A stretch of 64,000 bases of DNA. Origin: Betaproteobacteria bacterium. Lineage in GTDB: Bacteria; Pseudomonadota; Gammaproteobacteria; Burkholderiales; Rhodocyclaceae. Position numbers and translations under genes: made by a program. The stretch lies in NCBI GenBank assembly GCA_028065725.1, contig JAPTVL010000094.1, positions 10,712-74,711 on the forward strand, in the 5' to 3' direction. The notes under the pieces are model-generated. The model searched no databases. It was given only the letters and a program-made list of their open reading frames with translations, and was not told where the DNA came from. This document shows positions 29,867 to 38,887 of this stretch, piece after piece (the stretch's first letter is position 1; each line of letters opens with the position of its first letter).

Positions 29867-32137
29867 CTAGATTGGCGACGTAATGGCTGGAGAACTGGCG
29901 ACCTCTTCGAAACTGAGCGTGATCTTTTCGTGCTCGTCGACGTCGATGATGACGTGACCGCCGTGCACCAGTTTGCCGAACAGCAGTTCATCCGCAAGGG
30001 CAGAGCGGATCGTGTCCTGGATCAGGCGGGCCATCGGCCGCGCTCCCATCAGGGGATCGAAACCCTTTTCAGCCAGCCAGGCGCGCAGGCTATCGGTGAA
30101 GATGACCTCGACCTTCTTCTCGTGCAATTGGCCTTCAAGCTGCATGAGGAATTTATCCACCACGCGCAGGATGATCTCGGCATCGAGCGCGCGGAAGGAA
30201 ATGATGGCATCGAGCCGGTTGCGGAACTCCGGTGTAAACATGCGCTTGATATCGGCCATTTCATCGCCCTGGCCCTTGTTGGCGGTGAATCCGATGCTGG
30301 TTTTCTGCAAAGCCTCGGCCCCGGCATTGGTCGTCATGACAATCACCACATTGCGGAAATCCGCCTTGCGGCCATTGTTGTCGGTCAGGGTGCCATGGTC
30401 CATGACCTGGAGCAGGATATTGAACACCTCGGGATGAGCCTTCTCGATCTCGTCCAGCAACAGCACGGCGTGGGGCTTCTTGGTCACCGCCTCGGTGAGC
30501 AGTCCGCCCTGATCGAAACCGACATAGCCGGGAGGGGCGCCAATCAGCCTGCTGACGGCATGGCGCTCCATGTATTCCGACATGTCGAAGCGGATCAACT
30601 CGATGCCCATACCGTAGGCCAGTTGACGTGCCACCTCGGTCTTTCCGACGCCCGTCGGCCCCGAAAAAAGGAAACAGCCGATAGGCTTCTGCGGATCGCC
30701 GAGTCCCGAGCGCGACATCTTGATCGCCTTGGCCAGCGCGTCAATGGCGGCTTCCTGGCCGAAGACCATGTTCTTCAGGTCGCGGTCGAGATTCCTCAAG
30801 GCCGATCGGTCGTCGGCGGAAACGTGCTGCGGCGGGATGCGCGCAATCTTGGCGACGATATCCTCGATCTCGAGCTTGCCGATGGTCTTCTTTTGCCTGG
30901 ATTTCGGCAGGATGCGTTGGGCGGCACCGGCTTCGTCGATAACGTCGATCGCCTTGTCCGGGAGGTGACGATCATTTATGTACTTGGCGGCCAGTTCGGC
31001 CGCGCTGGAGATTGCGGCGGCAGAATACTTGACACCGTGATGCTCCTCGAAGCGGGACTTGAGGCCGCGCAGAATCGAGACGGTTTCATCCACCGACGGC
31101 TCATTCACATCGACCTTCTGGAAGCGCCGCGACAAGGCATGGTCCTTTTCGAACACGCCGCGAAACTCGGTATAGGTGGTGGCGCCTATGCACTTGAGTG
31201 CACCGGACGACAAGGCGGGCTTGAGCAGGTTCGAGGCATCCATCGTTCCACCTGAGGCCGCGCCGGCTCCGATCAGGGTGTGAATTTCATCGATGAACAG
31301 GATTGCATTCGGATTGTCCGCCAGTTGCTTGAGAACGCCTTTCAGGCGCTGCTCGAAGTCGCCCCGGTACTTGGTTCCGGCGAGAAGTGCACCCATGTCC
31401 AGGCAATACACGGTGGCATTGGCCAGAATTTCGGGAACGCGTCCTTCGACAATGTGACGGGCCAGGCCTTCCGCGATTGCCGTCTTGCCCACGCCGGCTT
31501 CGCCGACCAGCAAGGGATTGTTTTTACGGCGCCGACACAGCGTCTGGATGACCCGCTCCAGTTCCCTGTCGCGGCCGATCAGCGGATCGATCTTGCCCGT
31601 CAGCGCCAACTGGTTGAGATTCTGGGTAAAGCTCTCGAGCGCACCACCCTTTTCCTGCGATTCGACCTCGGTTTCGGCCGGTTCTTCCTTGCCTTTGGTT
31701 TGCGGCGTCTTGGTGATGCCATGGGAAATGAAGTTCACCACGTCCAGCCGCGTGACGTTCTGGCGTTGCAGGTAGAACACCGCATGGGAGTCCTTCTCGC
31801 CAAAAATGGCAACCAGTACGTTGGCACCGGTAACTTCCTTCTTCCCGGACGACTGCACGTGCAGGATCGCGCGCTGAATCACCCGTTGAAAGCCGAGCGT
31901 TGGCTGGGTATCGATTTCGTCGCTGCCAGCGACGGTAGGCGTGTGCTCGTTGATGAAGGTCAGCAGCTCCTTGCGCAAGGCTTCGATGTCTACTGCGCAG
32001 GCGCGCAGGACTTCCGCCGCCGAAGGGTTGTCGAGCAGCGCCAGCAGCAGATGCTCGACGGTAATGAACTCGTGGCGCTTCTGCCGCGCCTCGACAAAGG
32101 CCATGTGCAAGCTGACTTCCAGTTCCTGGGCGATCAT
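29867..32137 (-). CDS. clpA: ATP-dependent Clp protease ATP-binding subunit ClpA
   Basis: ClpA is the AAA+ unfoldase that feeds substrates to ClpP. The 756-residue protein has an N-terminal Clp repeat domain ([20 protein letters not shown]), first AAA+ module with Walker [10 protein letters not shown], and second with [14 protein letters not shown]. The late segment [14 protein letters not shown] is also present. I put the start at the ATG overlapping the clpS stop (ATGA); the open frame extends seven codons more. The clpS-clpA order matches ClpS acting as its adaptor. Confidence 0.97.
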   Translation of the reverse strand: MIAQELEVSLHMAFVEARQKRHEFITVEHLLLALLDNPSAAEVLRACAVDIEALRKELLTFINEHTPTVAGSDEIDTQPTLGFQRVIQRAILHVQSSGKKEVTGANVLVAIFGEKDSHAVFYLQRQNVTRLDVVNFISHGITKTPQTKGKEEPAETEVESQEKGGALESFTQNLNQLALTGKIDPLIGRDRELERVIQTLCRRRKNNPLLVGEAGVGKTAIAEGLARHIVEGRVPEILANATVYCLDMGALLAGTKYRGDFEQRLKGVLKQLADNPNAILFIDEIHTLIGAGAASGGTMDASNLLKPALSSGALKCIGATTYTEFRGVFEKDHALSRRFQKVDVNEPSVDETVSILRGLKSRFEEHHGVKYSAAAISSAAELAAKYINDRHLPDKAIDVIDEAGAAQRILPKSRQKKTIGKLEIEDIVAKIARIPPQHVSADDRSALRNLDRDLKNMVFGQEAAIDALAKAIKMSRSGLGDPQKPIGCFLFSGPTGVGKTEVARQLAYGMGIELIRFDMSEYMERHAVSRLIGAPPGYVGFDQGGLLTEAVTKKPHAVLLLDEIEKAHPEVFNILLQVMDHGTLTDNNGRKADFRNVVIVMTTNAGAEALQKTSIGFTANKGQGDEMADIKRMFTPEFRNRLDAIISFRALDAEIILRVVDKFLMQLEGQLHEKKVEVIFTDSLRAWLAEKGFDPLMGARPMARLIQDTIRSALADELLFGKLVHGGHVIIDVDEHEKITLSFEEVASSPAITSPI

Positions 32138-32457
32138 CAGTTTTCCTCCATCACGCAAGCCAGCGGATGCTGGTGTCGGCGCGCATACTCGCTTACCTGT
32201 TCAACCTTTGTCGCGGCGACATCGCGAGGGTACACTCCGCAGGCGCCTTTTCCTTCGCGATGCACCTTCAGCATGACTTGCGTCGACTGTTCGCGCGACA
32301 AACCAAAAAACTTCTCCAGCACGACCACTACGAAATCCATCGGCGTGAAATCGTCGTTGAGCAGTAGCACCTTGAACATGGGTGGCGGCTTGGTGCGGCT
32401 CTGCTCTGGCGCCAATGCAGCGCCGCCCTCCGGTCCGACTTGCTTGCGTGTAGCCAT
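32137..32457 (-). CDS. clpS: ClpA adaptor protein ClpS
   Basis: ClpS delivers N-degron substrates to ClpA. The 106-residue protein has an unstructured N-terminal extension and a core with [20 protein letters not shown] and [20 protein letters not shown], which contain the N-degron pocket residues. It overlaps clpA by one ATGA and is transcribed with it. Confidence 0.96.
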   Translation of the reverse strand: MATRKQVGPEGGAALAPEQSRTKPPPMFKVLLLNDDFTPMDFVVVVLEKFFGLSREQSTQVMLKVHREGKGACGVYPRDVAATKVEQVSEYARRHQHPLACVMEEN

Positions 32458-32822
32458 GATTCGATTCTAATGTGATTCCGGCACAGTTCAACACCTCGAA
32501 AAGGAGGGGAATACGGCGCCCGACTTGAAGGTATTTTGGGATGGTCGACCAATATGCAAGTGGTCGCGATGTGCGATGCAGCATAGAAAGTTGTTGACGC
32601 TGCTTGACAATGTGCGTAAAACGCGAAACGTGTTTAGTTCAAAATCCCCCGCAGTGACCTACGGTCGTCTCTCAGCCTGTCAAATAGCAGCTCCTCTGAA
32701 TCGCCGCTTGGCCCCCTCTGCTCGTCCGACTTTGAAACTCAAACATGCCCCGGCCGGGGTGCGGTGTTTTGCAGCCCGCAGCGGTGGCCGATTCGTTCGT
32801 TTTTGATTAAGGATAAAGTTAC
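32458..32822. other. Intergenic region clpS-cspA, probable long cold-shock leader
   Basis: These 365 bases separate divergent clpS and cspA. No protein gene is supported. A weak sigma-70 match lies at 32594-32622, leaving a leader of nearly 200 nt before cspA, as is usual for cold-shock genes. A GC-rich palindrome, GCCCCGGCCGGGG, near 32750 could structure the leader. Confidence 0.4.
32594..32622 (+). promoter_or_regulatory. Weak candidate promoter for cspA
   Basis: TTGACG (32594-32599), 17-base spacer, TAAAAC (32617-32622). The -10 matches consensus at four positions. Position fits a long-leader cold-shock gene. A second TTGACA at 32604 has no matching -10. Confidence 0.35.
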
Positions 32823-33026
32823 ATGGCAACTGGTACTGTTAAGTGGTTCAACGACGCCAAGGGTTTTGGTTTCATCACCCCGGATGACGGTAGCGAAGAT
32901 CTTTTCGCACATTTCTCGGCTATCAACATGGCCGGCTTCAAGTCGCTGAAGGAAGGCGACAAGGTAACGTTTGACGTGGTGCAAGGCCCCAAAGGCAAGC
33001 AGGCGTCGAATATTCAGAAGCCCTGA
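32823..33026 (+). CDS. cspA: Cold shock domain protein CspA family
   Basis: The 67-residue single-domain protein starts [18 protein letters not shown] (RNP1 KGFGFI) and continues with RNP2-like DLFAHFSAI, then [17 protein letters not shown]. It binds single-stranded nucleic acid as an RNA chaperone. AAGGATAAAGTTAC precedes the ATG. Which cold-shock paralog it is cannot be told from one copy. Confidence 0.96.
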   Translation: MATGTVKWFNDAKGFGFITPDDGSEDLFAHFSAINMAGFKSLKEGDKVTFDVVQGPKGKQASNIQKP

Positions 33027-33066
33027 TGTTGAGTTTATCGGCGGCCGGGTAAACCGGCCCCGAAAG

Positions 33067-33108
33067 AACAAAGCCCGCCAGATGCAACTCAGGCGGGCTT
33101 TGTTTTTG
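33067..33108. terminator. Bidirectional terminator between cspA and icd
   Basis: A perfect 13-bp stem AACAAAGCCCGCC / GGCGGGCTTTGTT with a 12-base loop, followed by TTTTTGTT on the plus strand. It can serve rightward cspA and leftward icd. Confidence 0.85.
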
Positions 33109-33127
33109 TTGCGACCGGGTTTGCGAA

Positions 33128-34357
33128 TTACATGCGGTCGATCATGGCCTGGCCGAAGGCCGAGCATTTGACTTCCTTGGCACCTTCCATCAGGCGCGCA
33201 AAGTCGTAAGTCACAACCTTGTCGCCAATCGCGGCTTCCATCGATTTGATGATGAGGTCCGCCGCTTCGGTCCAGCCCATGTGACGCAGCATCATCTCCG
33301 CAGAAAGGATCAACGATCCAGGATTCACGTAGTCCTTGCCCGCATATTTGGGCGCAGTACCATGGGTCGCTTCGAAACAGGCGTAGAGATCCGAAATGTT
33401 GGCCCCCGGGGCAATGCCGATGCCGCCCACCTGGGCAGCCAGTGCATCGGAGATATAGTCGCCGTTCAGGTTGAGTGTGGCGATGACGTCATACTCGGCC
33501 GGGCGCAAAAGAATCTGCTGCAGGAAAGCGTCGGCAATGGCGTCCTTGACGACGATACCGTTGGGCAGCTTGAGCCAGGGGCCACCGTCGATTTCCGTGC
33601 CGCCGAATTCGTTCTTCGCCAGGGCGTAGGCCCAGTCACGGAAGCCGCCTTCCGTGTATTTCATGATGTTGCCCTTGTGTACGATCGTCACCGACTTGCG
33701 CTTGTTGGCAATCGCGTAGTTGACGGCGGCCCGCATCAGTCGTTCGGTTCCTTCGCGGGAGACCGGCTTGATGCCGATGCCCGAGGTGTTCGGGAAACGG
33801 ATCTTGCTGACCCCCATCTCTTCCTGCAGAAACTTGATGAGCTTTTTCGCCGGCGCCGATTCGGCCTGCCACTCGATGCCGCAGTAAATGTCTTCCGTGT
33901 TCTCGCGAAAAATCACCATGTCGGTCTTGCTCGGATCCTTCAGCGGCGAGGGGATGCCCTTGAAATAGCGTACCGGGCGCACGCACTGATACAGATCCAT
34001 TTCCTGCCGCAAGGCGACGTTGAGGGAACGAATGCCCCCCCCTACCGGCGTCGTCAGCGGTCCCTTGATGGAAACCGAATAATCCTTGCAGGCCGTGATC
34101 GTTTCGGCGGGCAGCCAGACATCGGGTCCGTAGAGCCGGGTCGCTTTTTCTCCGGCATAGACCTCCATCCAGGAAATCTTGCGCTTGCCACCGTAGGATT
34201 TCTGGACGGCAGCATCTACCACTTTCTGCATCACCGGCGTGATGTCCACGCCAATGCCATCGCCCTCGATGAAGGGAATGACAGGATTGTCGGGAATCGG
34301 TTGGCCAGGAATAATTTTCTGGCCCTGTGCGGGAACCTTGATAAGGGAAGTGCTCAT
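33128..34357 (-). CDS. icd: NADP-dependent isocitrate dehydrogenase
   Basis: Icd oxidatively decarboxylates isocitrate in the TCA cycle. The 409-residue protein shows [18 protein letters not shown], the phospho-regulated region [20 protein letters not shown] with the target serine, NTSGIGIKP, and [18 protein letters not shown]. The start at 34357 (MSTSLIK) follows family usage; the frame is open eleven codons further. The gene for its kinase/phosphatase AceK is immediately divergent, so phosphorylation control at Ser is likely retained. Confidence 0.96.
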   Translation of the reverse strand: MSTSLIKVPAQGQKIIPGQPIPDNPVIPFIEGDGIGVDITPVMQKVVDAAVQKSYGGKRKISWMEVYAGEKATRLYGPDVWLPAETITACKDYSVSIKGPLTTPVGGGIRSLNVALRQEMDLYQCVRPVRYFKGIPSPLKDPSKTDMVIFRENTEDIYCGIEWQAESAPAKKLIKFLQEEMGVSKIRFPNTSGIGIKPVSREGTERLMRAAVNYAIANKRKSVTIVHKGNIMKYTEGGFRDWAYALAKNEFGGTEIDGGPWLKLPNGIVVKDAIADAFLQQILLRPAEYDVIATLNLNGDYISDALAAQVGGIGIAPGANISDLYACFEATHGTAPKYAGKDYVNPGSLILSAEMMLRHMGWTEAADLIIKSMEAAIGDKVVTYDFARLMEGAKEVKCSAFGQAMIDRM

Positions 34358-34519
34358 GCCTGCTCCGATATTGAGTGTGTGGAAAGCCAAGAGAAATGTG
34401 GGAAGAATCGCAGTGAATTATCCTCCAAAAAGCCACCGGGCTCCAGTTGCGCCCCGCGCTCAGTGGCGGTGGAGCCCGCTGGTAGAATCCCGCCGGTGAA
34501 GCTACCGGGATTCTGCGAC

Positions 34520-36292
34520 ATGAATGCTGGCCCCACTGATGACCTGATCGCCGCATCCATCGCCAGGGTTCTGGTCGATGGTTTCAACAGGCACTACCAC
34601 CTGTTTCACGAGAGTTCGGCACTCGCCAAGCAGCGCTTCGATGAGGCGCGTTGGCAGGACGTTCAGCAGGCGGTGCGCGACCGTATTCAGTTCTATGATG
34701 ATCGTGTCCGGGAAACCACCGAGCGACTGCATCGCGAGTTTCATGCCGACAACCTGGGCGATGCCGTATGGCGACAGGCAAAGCTGCAGTACATAGATTT
34801 GCTGACGAACCACAAGCAGCCCGAGCTTGCCGAGACTTTCTTCAATTCGGTGTTCTGCCAGATCCTGCACCGCACCTATTTCCACAATGATTTCATCTTT
34901 GTGCGACCGGCGGTCTCAACCGAATATATCGAGTCGGATCCTCCGACCTATCGTTGTTACTACCCCAACGAATCAGGCTTTCGCGCATCGATTCGCCAGG
35001 TGTTTGTCGATTTCGGCTGGACGCGGGAGTTCGACGATCTGGATCGTGACGTCGACTTCATTGTGCGCAGCATCAAGGCTCATCTCGGCGCCATTCCGGC
35101 CCGTGAAGCAAACCTGCAGATACAGGTGCTGAACTCGGCCTTCTATCGCAACAAGGGTGCGTACGTGATCGGCAAGGCGGTAAATGGCGCTCAGGAGTAT
35201 CCCTTTACGGTCCCCGTGTTGCATACGCCGGAAGGTAAGCTCCACCTGGATACGATCATCCTCGATGCTTGGCGGATTGCGGTGCTGTTTTCCCTGTCAC
35301 GCGCCTATTTCATGGTGGACATGGAAGTGCCTTCTGGCTATGTCCAGTTCCTGCGCTCCATCATGCCCAACAAGCCGCGCTCCGAGCTTTACACCATGCT
35401 GGGACTGGGCAAGCAGGGCAAGACCATGTTCTTCCGCGACCTTATTTTTCATCTTCATCACTCGGCGGACCAGTTCATCATTGCACCGGGGATTCCGGGT
35501 CTGGTCATGCTGGTGTTTACGCTGCCGTCCTACCCTTATGTATTCAAGGTCATCAAGGATGTTTTCGGAGCGTCGAAGGAGGTCGATCACGAAACCGTGC
35601 GACGCAAATATCAGTTGGTAAAGCAGGTGGATCGGGTCGGCCGCATGGCCGATACGCTCGAATTCTCCAAGGTTGCCCTGCCTCGCAAGCGATTTTCCCA
35701 AGAGCTGATTGATGCGCTGTACAAGGAGGTTCCGTCGCTGATGGAAGAGGACGGCGGCGACCTGATCATCAAGCATCTGTACATCGAAAGACGCATGGAG
35801 CCGCTCAACCTTTATCTGGAAAAAGCTGAAAAGGCGGGGCGTAGCGATCTGGTGGAACATGCCGTCAGCGAATACGGCAACGCCATTCGGGAGCTTGCCA
35901 TCGCCAATATCTTCCCTGGCGACATGCTTTGGAAGAATTTCGGCGTCACTCGCTACGGTCGCGTGGTGTTTTACGATTACGATGAAATCGAATACATGAC
36001 CGACTGCAAGTTTCGGCGCATTCCGCCACCGCCGAATTTCGAGGCCGAGATGTCAGGGGAGGTCTGGTACTCGGTGTCGCGGCTCGATGTGTTTCCGGAA
36101 GAGTTCGAAACCTTTCTGCTGGTGTCGGACAGGATTCGAGATGCTTTCATGCGCTACCACCCGGATCTGTTCGATGTTGCGTTCTGGCAGAACACCCAGG
36201 AGCAGATTCGCAATGGTGCAGTGCAAGATTTCTTCCCCTACCCGGAATCGCAACGCTTCTGTAACCTCTTTGGCAACGGTTGTCCCGCTTGA
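34520..36292 (+). CDS. aceK: Isocitrate dehydrogenase kinase/phosphatase
   Basis: AceK switches Icd off by phosphorylation during growth on acetate, pushing isocitrate into the glyoxylate shunt. The 590-residue protein starts [20 protein letters not shown] and has the ATP-binding region [20 protein letters not shown] and the kinase-like [16 protein letters not shown]. The open frame upstream is long (antisense to icd) but homologous sequence begins at ATG 34520. It is divergent from icd with about 160 bases between, and its stop overlaps the next gene. Confidence 0.97.
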   Translation: MNAGPTDDLIAASIARVLVDGFNRHYHLFHESSALAKQRFDEARWQDVQQAVRDRIQFYDDRVRETTERLHREFHADNLGDAVWRQAKLQYIDLLTNHKQPELAETFFNSVFCQILHRTYFHNDFIFVRPAVSTEYIESDPPTYRCYYPNESGFRASIRQVFVDFGWTREFDDLDRDVDFIVRSIKAHLGAIPAREANLQIQVLNSAFYRNKGAYVIGKAVNGAQEYPFTVPVLHTPEGKLHLDTIILDAWRIAVLFSLSRAYFMVDMEVPSGYVQFLRSIMPNKPRSELYTMLGLGKQGKTMFFRDLIFHLHHSADQFIIAPGIPGLVMLVFTLPSYPYVFKVIKDVFGASKEVDHETVRRKYQLVKQVDRVGRMADTLEFSKVALPRKRFSQELIDALYKEVPSLMEEDGGDLIIKHLYIERRMEPLNLYLEKAEKAGRSDLVEHAVSEYGNAIRELAIANIFPGDMLWKNFGVTRYGRVVFYDYDEIEYMTDCKFRRIPPPPNFEAEMSGEVWYSVSRLDVFPEEFETFLLVSDRIRDAFMRYHPDLFDVAFWQNTQEQIRNGAVQDFFPYPESQRFCNLFGNGCPA

Positions 36293-36918
36293 GTCGTCTC
36301 ATATTGTTCAACAAGCCCTATGGCGTGCTCACCCAGTTCACGGACGCGGAAGGGCGGCCGACCCTTGCCGACTACATTCCGGTCCCCAAGGTCTATGCCG
36401 CCGGCCGACTGGATGCCGATTCCGAGGGATTGGTCGTATTGACCGACGATGGAGTCTTGCAGGCAAGGATTGCCGACCCCGGCCACAAGTTGCCCAAGCG
36501 CTACTACGCGCAGGTTGAGGGTGTAGCTGCGGATGATGCCCTGCTGAAACTCGCCGCCGGAGTCGATCTGGGCGATTTCGTCACGCGACCCTGCAAAGTG
36601 CGCCGGATTGCCGAACCGGAGAATCTTTGGGAACGGAAGCCGCCTATCCGCCATCGGCAGCTGATCCCGACCAGCTGGCTGGAACTGGTGCTGGCCGAGG
36701 GCAAGAATCGTCAAGTCAGGCGCATGACGGCACGCGTCGGATTCCCGACGCTAAGGCTGATTCGCTGGGCGGTAGGGGATTGGACGCTGGAGGGGCTTGC
36801 GCCGGGCCAGTGGCGCGAGCTTCAAATCCAAGGTCAACCAGATGTAAGGCGGCGCGTTAATTCATCTAACGCCGCGAAACGTCGTGACGTTCATAACAAT
36901 CCATCTACTCGAAAATGA
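36280..36918 (+). CDS. rluE: 23S rRNA pseudouridine synthase RluE-type
   Basis: The protein (212 residues from TTG 36280; TTG 36289, overlapping the aceK stop, is an equal candidate) matches the short RsuA/RluB/E/F branch. It begins with [20 protein letters not shown], has catalytic [10 protein letters not shown], and [13 protein letters not shown] [20 protein letters not shown]. RluE modifies U2457 of 23S rRNA in E. coli, and this protein is very like it (QFTD, [13 protein letters not shown]). No ATG start is available. It is coupled to aceK. Confidence 0.9.
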   Translation: MSRLSRLILFNKPYGVLTQFTDAEGRPTLADYIPVPKVYAAGRLDADSEGLVVLTDDGVLQARIADPGHKLPKRYYAQVEGVAADDALLKLAAGVDLGDFVTRPCKVRRIAEPENLWERKPPIRHRQLIPTSWLELVLAEGKNRQVRRMTARVGFPTLRLIRWAVGDWTLEGLAPGQWRELQIQGQPDVRRRVNSSNAAKRRDVHNNPSTRK

Positions 36919-36929
36919 AAGGAAATACC

Positions 36930-37229
36930 TTGAACAAGCTACTCGTGACCCTGGTTGCCGGCCTGATCGCCACCTCCGCTTTTGCTGCTGACGCGCCGAA
37001 GGCTGCCACTCCGGCAACTCCCGCTACCCCGGCAACTCCGGCTGCCAAGGCTGCTCCGGCTGCTGCTCCGGCTGCTGCTCCCGCCGCCGCTCCGGCTGCT
37101 GCTCCCGCCGCTGCTGCCAAGGCCGACGCGCCGAAGGCTGATGCCGCCCCGGCCGCTGAAAAGAAGGGCAAGGGCAAGGCCAAGGCCAAGGCCAAGGGCA
37201 AGGCCAAGAAGGCTGAAGCCGCCAAGTAA
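36930..37229 (+). CDS. Low-complexity Ala/Pro/Lys-rich secreted protein
   Basis: The 99-residue protein has a clear signal peptide (NKLLVTLVAGLIATSAFAAD). Repeats of ATP, then AAAP units, follow, and the tail alternates Lys with Gly/Ala (KKGKGKAKAKAKGKAKK). No catalytic domain is visible. The repetitive basic tail resembles nucleic-acid- or polyanion-binding histone H1-like tails, but export makes a cell-envelope role equally likely. I chose TTG 36930 because AAAGGA lies 6-7 bases upstream; ATG 36915 would put that AAAGGA inside the gene. A terminator follows. Confidence 0.65.
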   Translation: MNKLLVTLVAGLIATSAFAADAPKAATPATPATPATPAAKAAPAAAPAAAPAAAPAAAPAAAAKADAPKADAAPAAEKKGKGKAKAKAKGKAKKAEAAK

Positions 37230-37248
37230 TTCCCGCAGTCCGGGATGG

Positions 37249-37277
37249 AAAATGGCAGGGAAACCTGCCATTTTTTT
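37249..37277 (+). terminator. Intrinsic terminator
   Basis: AAAATGGCAGG, GAAA loop, CCTGCCATTTTTTT. A classic hairpin with a T7 tract about 20 bases after the Ala/Pro/Lys-rich gene. Confidence 0.9.
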
Positions 37278-37416
37278 GTCCGTGATTTCGGGGTTATCAA
37301 TTAGGATTTTGATTCACTTTGAATCAATACCTTGCACTAAGGCCTGCATTATGGTGGTTCATGCCTGATTGGAGTGTCCCGCGATCCCGCGGCGGTGAGC
37401 TTGGCGAAGGAGGTTC

Positions 37417-37866
37417 ATGATGTTGTTGAAAGCAGTGTTGTTGGCGCTGCCGCTGATCTTTTCCATGTCGGGGTGGGCACAGCAGCCGCAACTGCCGATA
37501 CTCGAATTGTTTGCCGGCATGCACCGCATCGAAGCCGAGGTCGCCGCCACTCCTGCCAGCCGTCAGACCGGGATGATGTTACGCACCTTCATGGCGCCCC
37601 AGCGCGGCATGCTGTTCGTATTCCCCGAGGCCGCAGAACACTGCATGTGGATGCGCAACACGCTGGTGCCGCTGTCGGTGGCCTTCCTCGACGAGAAGGG
37701 GAGGATCATCAACGTCGAAGACATGAAGCCCAGGTCGGAGGACAACCATTGTTCCCTCAAGCCGGCGCGCTATGCGCTCGAGATGAACCTGGGCTGGTTC
37801 AGGAGCCGCGGTCTCGGTGCCGGATTCAGCATCGGCGGGATCGACAAGGCGCCCTCCGGCCGCTGA
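37417..37866 (+). CDS. DUF192 family exported protein
   Basis: The 149-residue protein has a signal peptide (MMLLKAVLLALPLIFSMSGW, cleaved near AQA) and a DUF192 domain: ATPASRQTGMMLRTFM, GMLFVFPEAAEHCMWMRNTL and VAFLDEKGRIINVEDMKP. The function of DUF192 is unknown. ATG 37417 and ATG 37420 are both possible starts. It ends convergent to slyX. Confidence 0.9.
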   Translation: MMLLKAVLLALPLIFSMSGWAQQPQLPILELFAGMHRIEAEVAATPASRQTGMMLRTFMAPQRGMLFVFPEAAEHCMWMRNTLVPLSVAFLDEKGRIINVEDMKPRSEDNHCSLKPARYALEMNLGWFRSRGLGAGFSIGGIDKAPSGR

Positions 37867-37944
37867 CAAAGCCCGGAGGCGGGCGGCCTGCGCCTTGCGG
37901 CACCAAATAATGCATGGCACCATTCGGCAATGCCGCGCGTCGAT

Positions 37945-38145
37945 TCAGTAATGCGGAGGGATCTCGTCGCGCAGATTGCGCGGTTCGCCGGGTTCCGCCG
38001 CCTGCATTATTCGGTAGAGCTCCCGAATCTGCTCCTGTAGCAGATCGATCTGCTGCTGTTGACGAAACACCGTGCGATTCAGTTCTTCGAGATGATCCTC
38101 GCTGAGATTGAGCTTGAGTTCGAGCTCGGCAATTCTCGATTCCAT
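37945..38145 (-). CDS. slyX: SlyX family coiled-coil protein
   Basis: The 66-residue protein is almost entirely a coiled coil (MESRIAELELKLNLSEDHLE, LNRTVFRQQQQIDLLQEQI) with the family tail ending PPHY. SlyX has no established biochemical role. It lies downstream of sodB on the same strand, separated by a GC-rich hairpin. Confidence 0.92.
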   Translation of the reverse strand: MESRIAELELKLNLSEDHLEELNRTVFRQQQQIDLLQEQIRELYRIMQAAEPGEPRNLRDEIPPHY

Positions 38146-38170
38146 TCGATTTCCCGGTCATCCAGCGGCA

Positions 38171-38193
38171 AAGGGCGCCTCAGTGGCGCCCTT
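38171..38193. terminator. Hairpin between sodB and slyX
   Basis: AAGGGCGCC / GGCGCCCTT, a 9-bp stem with a 5-base loop, 36 bases past the sodB stop. There is no strong T tract on either side, so it may be an attenuating or stabilising hairpin. Confidence 0.45.
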
Positions 38194-38229
38194 CGTTGAT
38201 TCAATTCAATCCTGTGACACGGTACTCGA

Positions 38230-38814
38230 TCAGGCGAAATTCTTGGCCGCGAAATCCCAGTTTGCCAATGCAGCAAGGAAGGTTTCGACAAACTTGGGGC
38301 GTGCATTGCGGTAGTCGATGTAGTACGCGTGTTCCCAGACATCGATAGTCAGCAGCGCCTTGTTATCGGTGTTCAGCGGCGTGCCGGCGCCCGAAGTATT
38401 GACGATATCCACCGAGCCATCCGGCTTCTTCACCAGCCAGGTCCAGCCGGAGCCGAAATTGCCGACGGCCGAGGTCTGGAAGGCTTTCTTGAACTCGTCG
38501 AAGCTGCCCCATTTCTTGTTGATTGCATCAGCCAGGGCACCGGTCGGCGTACCGCCACCGCCGACTTTCATGCTGTTCCAGAAGAAGCTGTGGTTCCAGA
38601 CTTGTGCCGAATTGTTGAAAATGCCTCCGGCGGGAGCCTTCTTGACGATGGCCTCGAGGTCGAGGTTCTCGTACTCGGTTCCCTTGATCAGGTTATTGAG
38701 ATTGGTGGCATACGCTTGATGGTGCTTGCCATAGTGATATTCGAAGGTTTCCTTCGAGATATGCGGAGCGAGCGCGTCCATCGCGTAGGGCAGGGGCGGG
38801 AGGGTATGTTCCAT
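38230..38814 (-). CDS. sodB: Superoxide dismutase [Fe]
   Basis: The 194-residue protein has the metal ligands in their family contexts: [28 protein letters not shown] and [26 protein letters not shown] also fits. Residues around [12 protein letters not shown] and length favour the iron type over the manganese type. It converts superoxide to hydrogen peroxide and oxygen in the cytoplasm. The promoter just upstream carries a palindrome over the -10 box, suggesting redox- or iron-sulfur-responsive repression. Confidence 0.95.
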   Translation of the reverse strand: MEHTLPPLPYAMDALAPHISKETFEYHYGKHHQAYATNLNNLIKGTEYENLDLEAIVKKAPAGGIFNNSAQVWNHSFFWNSMKVGGGGTPTGALADAINKKWGSFDEFKKAFQTSAVGNFGSGWTWLVKKPDGSVDIVNTSGAGTPLNTDNKALLTIDVWEHAYYIDYRNARPKFVETFLAALANWDFAAKNFA

Positions 38815-38852
38815 TTTGATTCTCCTGTTGCGGTGAAGTGAAGTGCGAGAAG

Positions 38853-38869
38853 TTGACTATTATAGTCAA
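38853..38869. promoter_or_regulatory. Palindrome over the sodB -10 box (Rrf2/IscR-like)
   Basis: TTGACTATTATAGTCAA is a perfect 8-bp inverted repeat around a single central base. The GACT...AGTC spacing is reminiscent of Rrf2-family sites (IscR, NsrR). It covers the putative sodB -10 hexamer, so a bound protein would repress. Confidence 0.5.
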
Positions 38870-38887
38870 GAATAATTCAAACGGCAA
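38859..38887 (-). promoter_or_regulatory. sodB promoter
   Basis: On the minus strand, TTGCCG (38887-38882) and consensus TATAAT (38864-38859) are separated by exactly 17 bases. The -35 reaches the stop codon of xseA, so sodB has its own promoter despite following xseA. Confidence 0.65.

Noticed and set aside
32604..32632. TTGACA as -35 of cspA
   Set aside because: No acceptable -10 lies at 16-18 bases; the neighbouring TTGACG/TAAAAC pair is marginally better.
36990..37130. Tandem GCT/CCG codon repeats as a CRISPR-like array
   Set aside because: The units have no unique spacers and lie within one open frame of Ala/Pro codons; this is protein low complexity.
38549..38575. Repeat-like sequence inside sodB
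   Set aside because: It encodes the conserved superoxide dismutase stretch [12 protein letters not shown] and needs no repeat to explain it.
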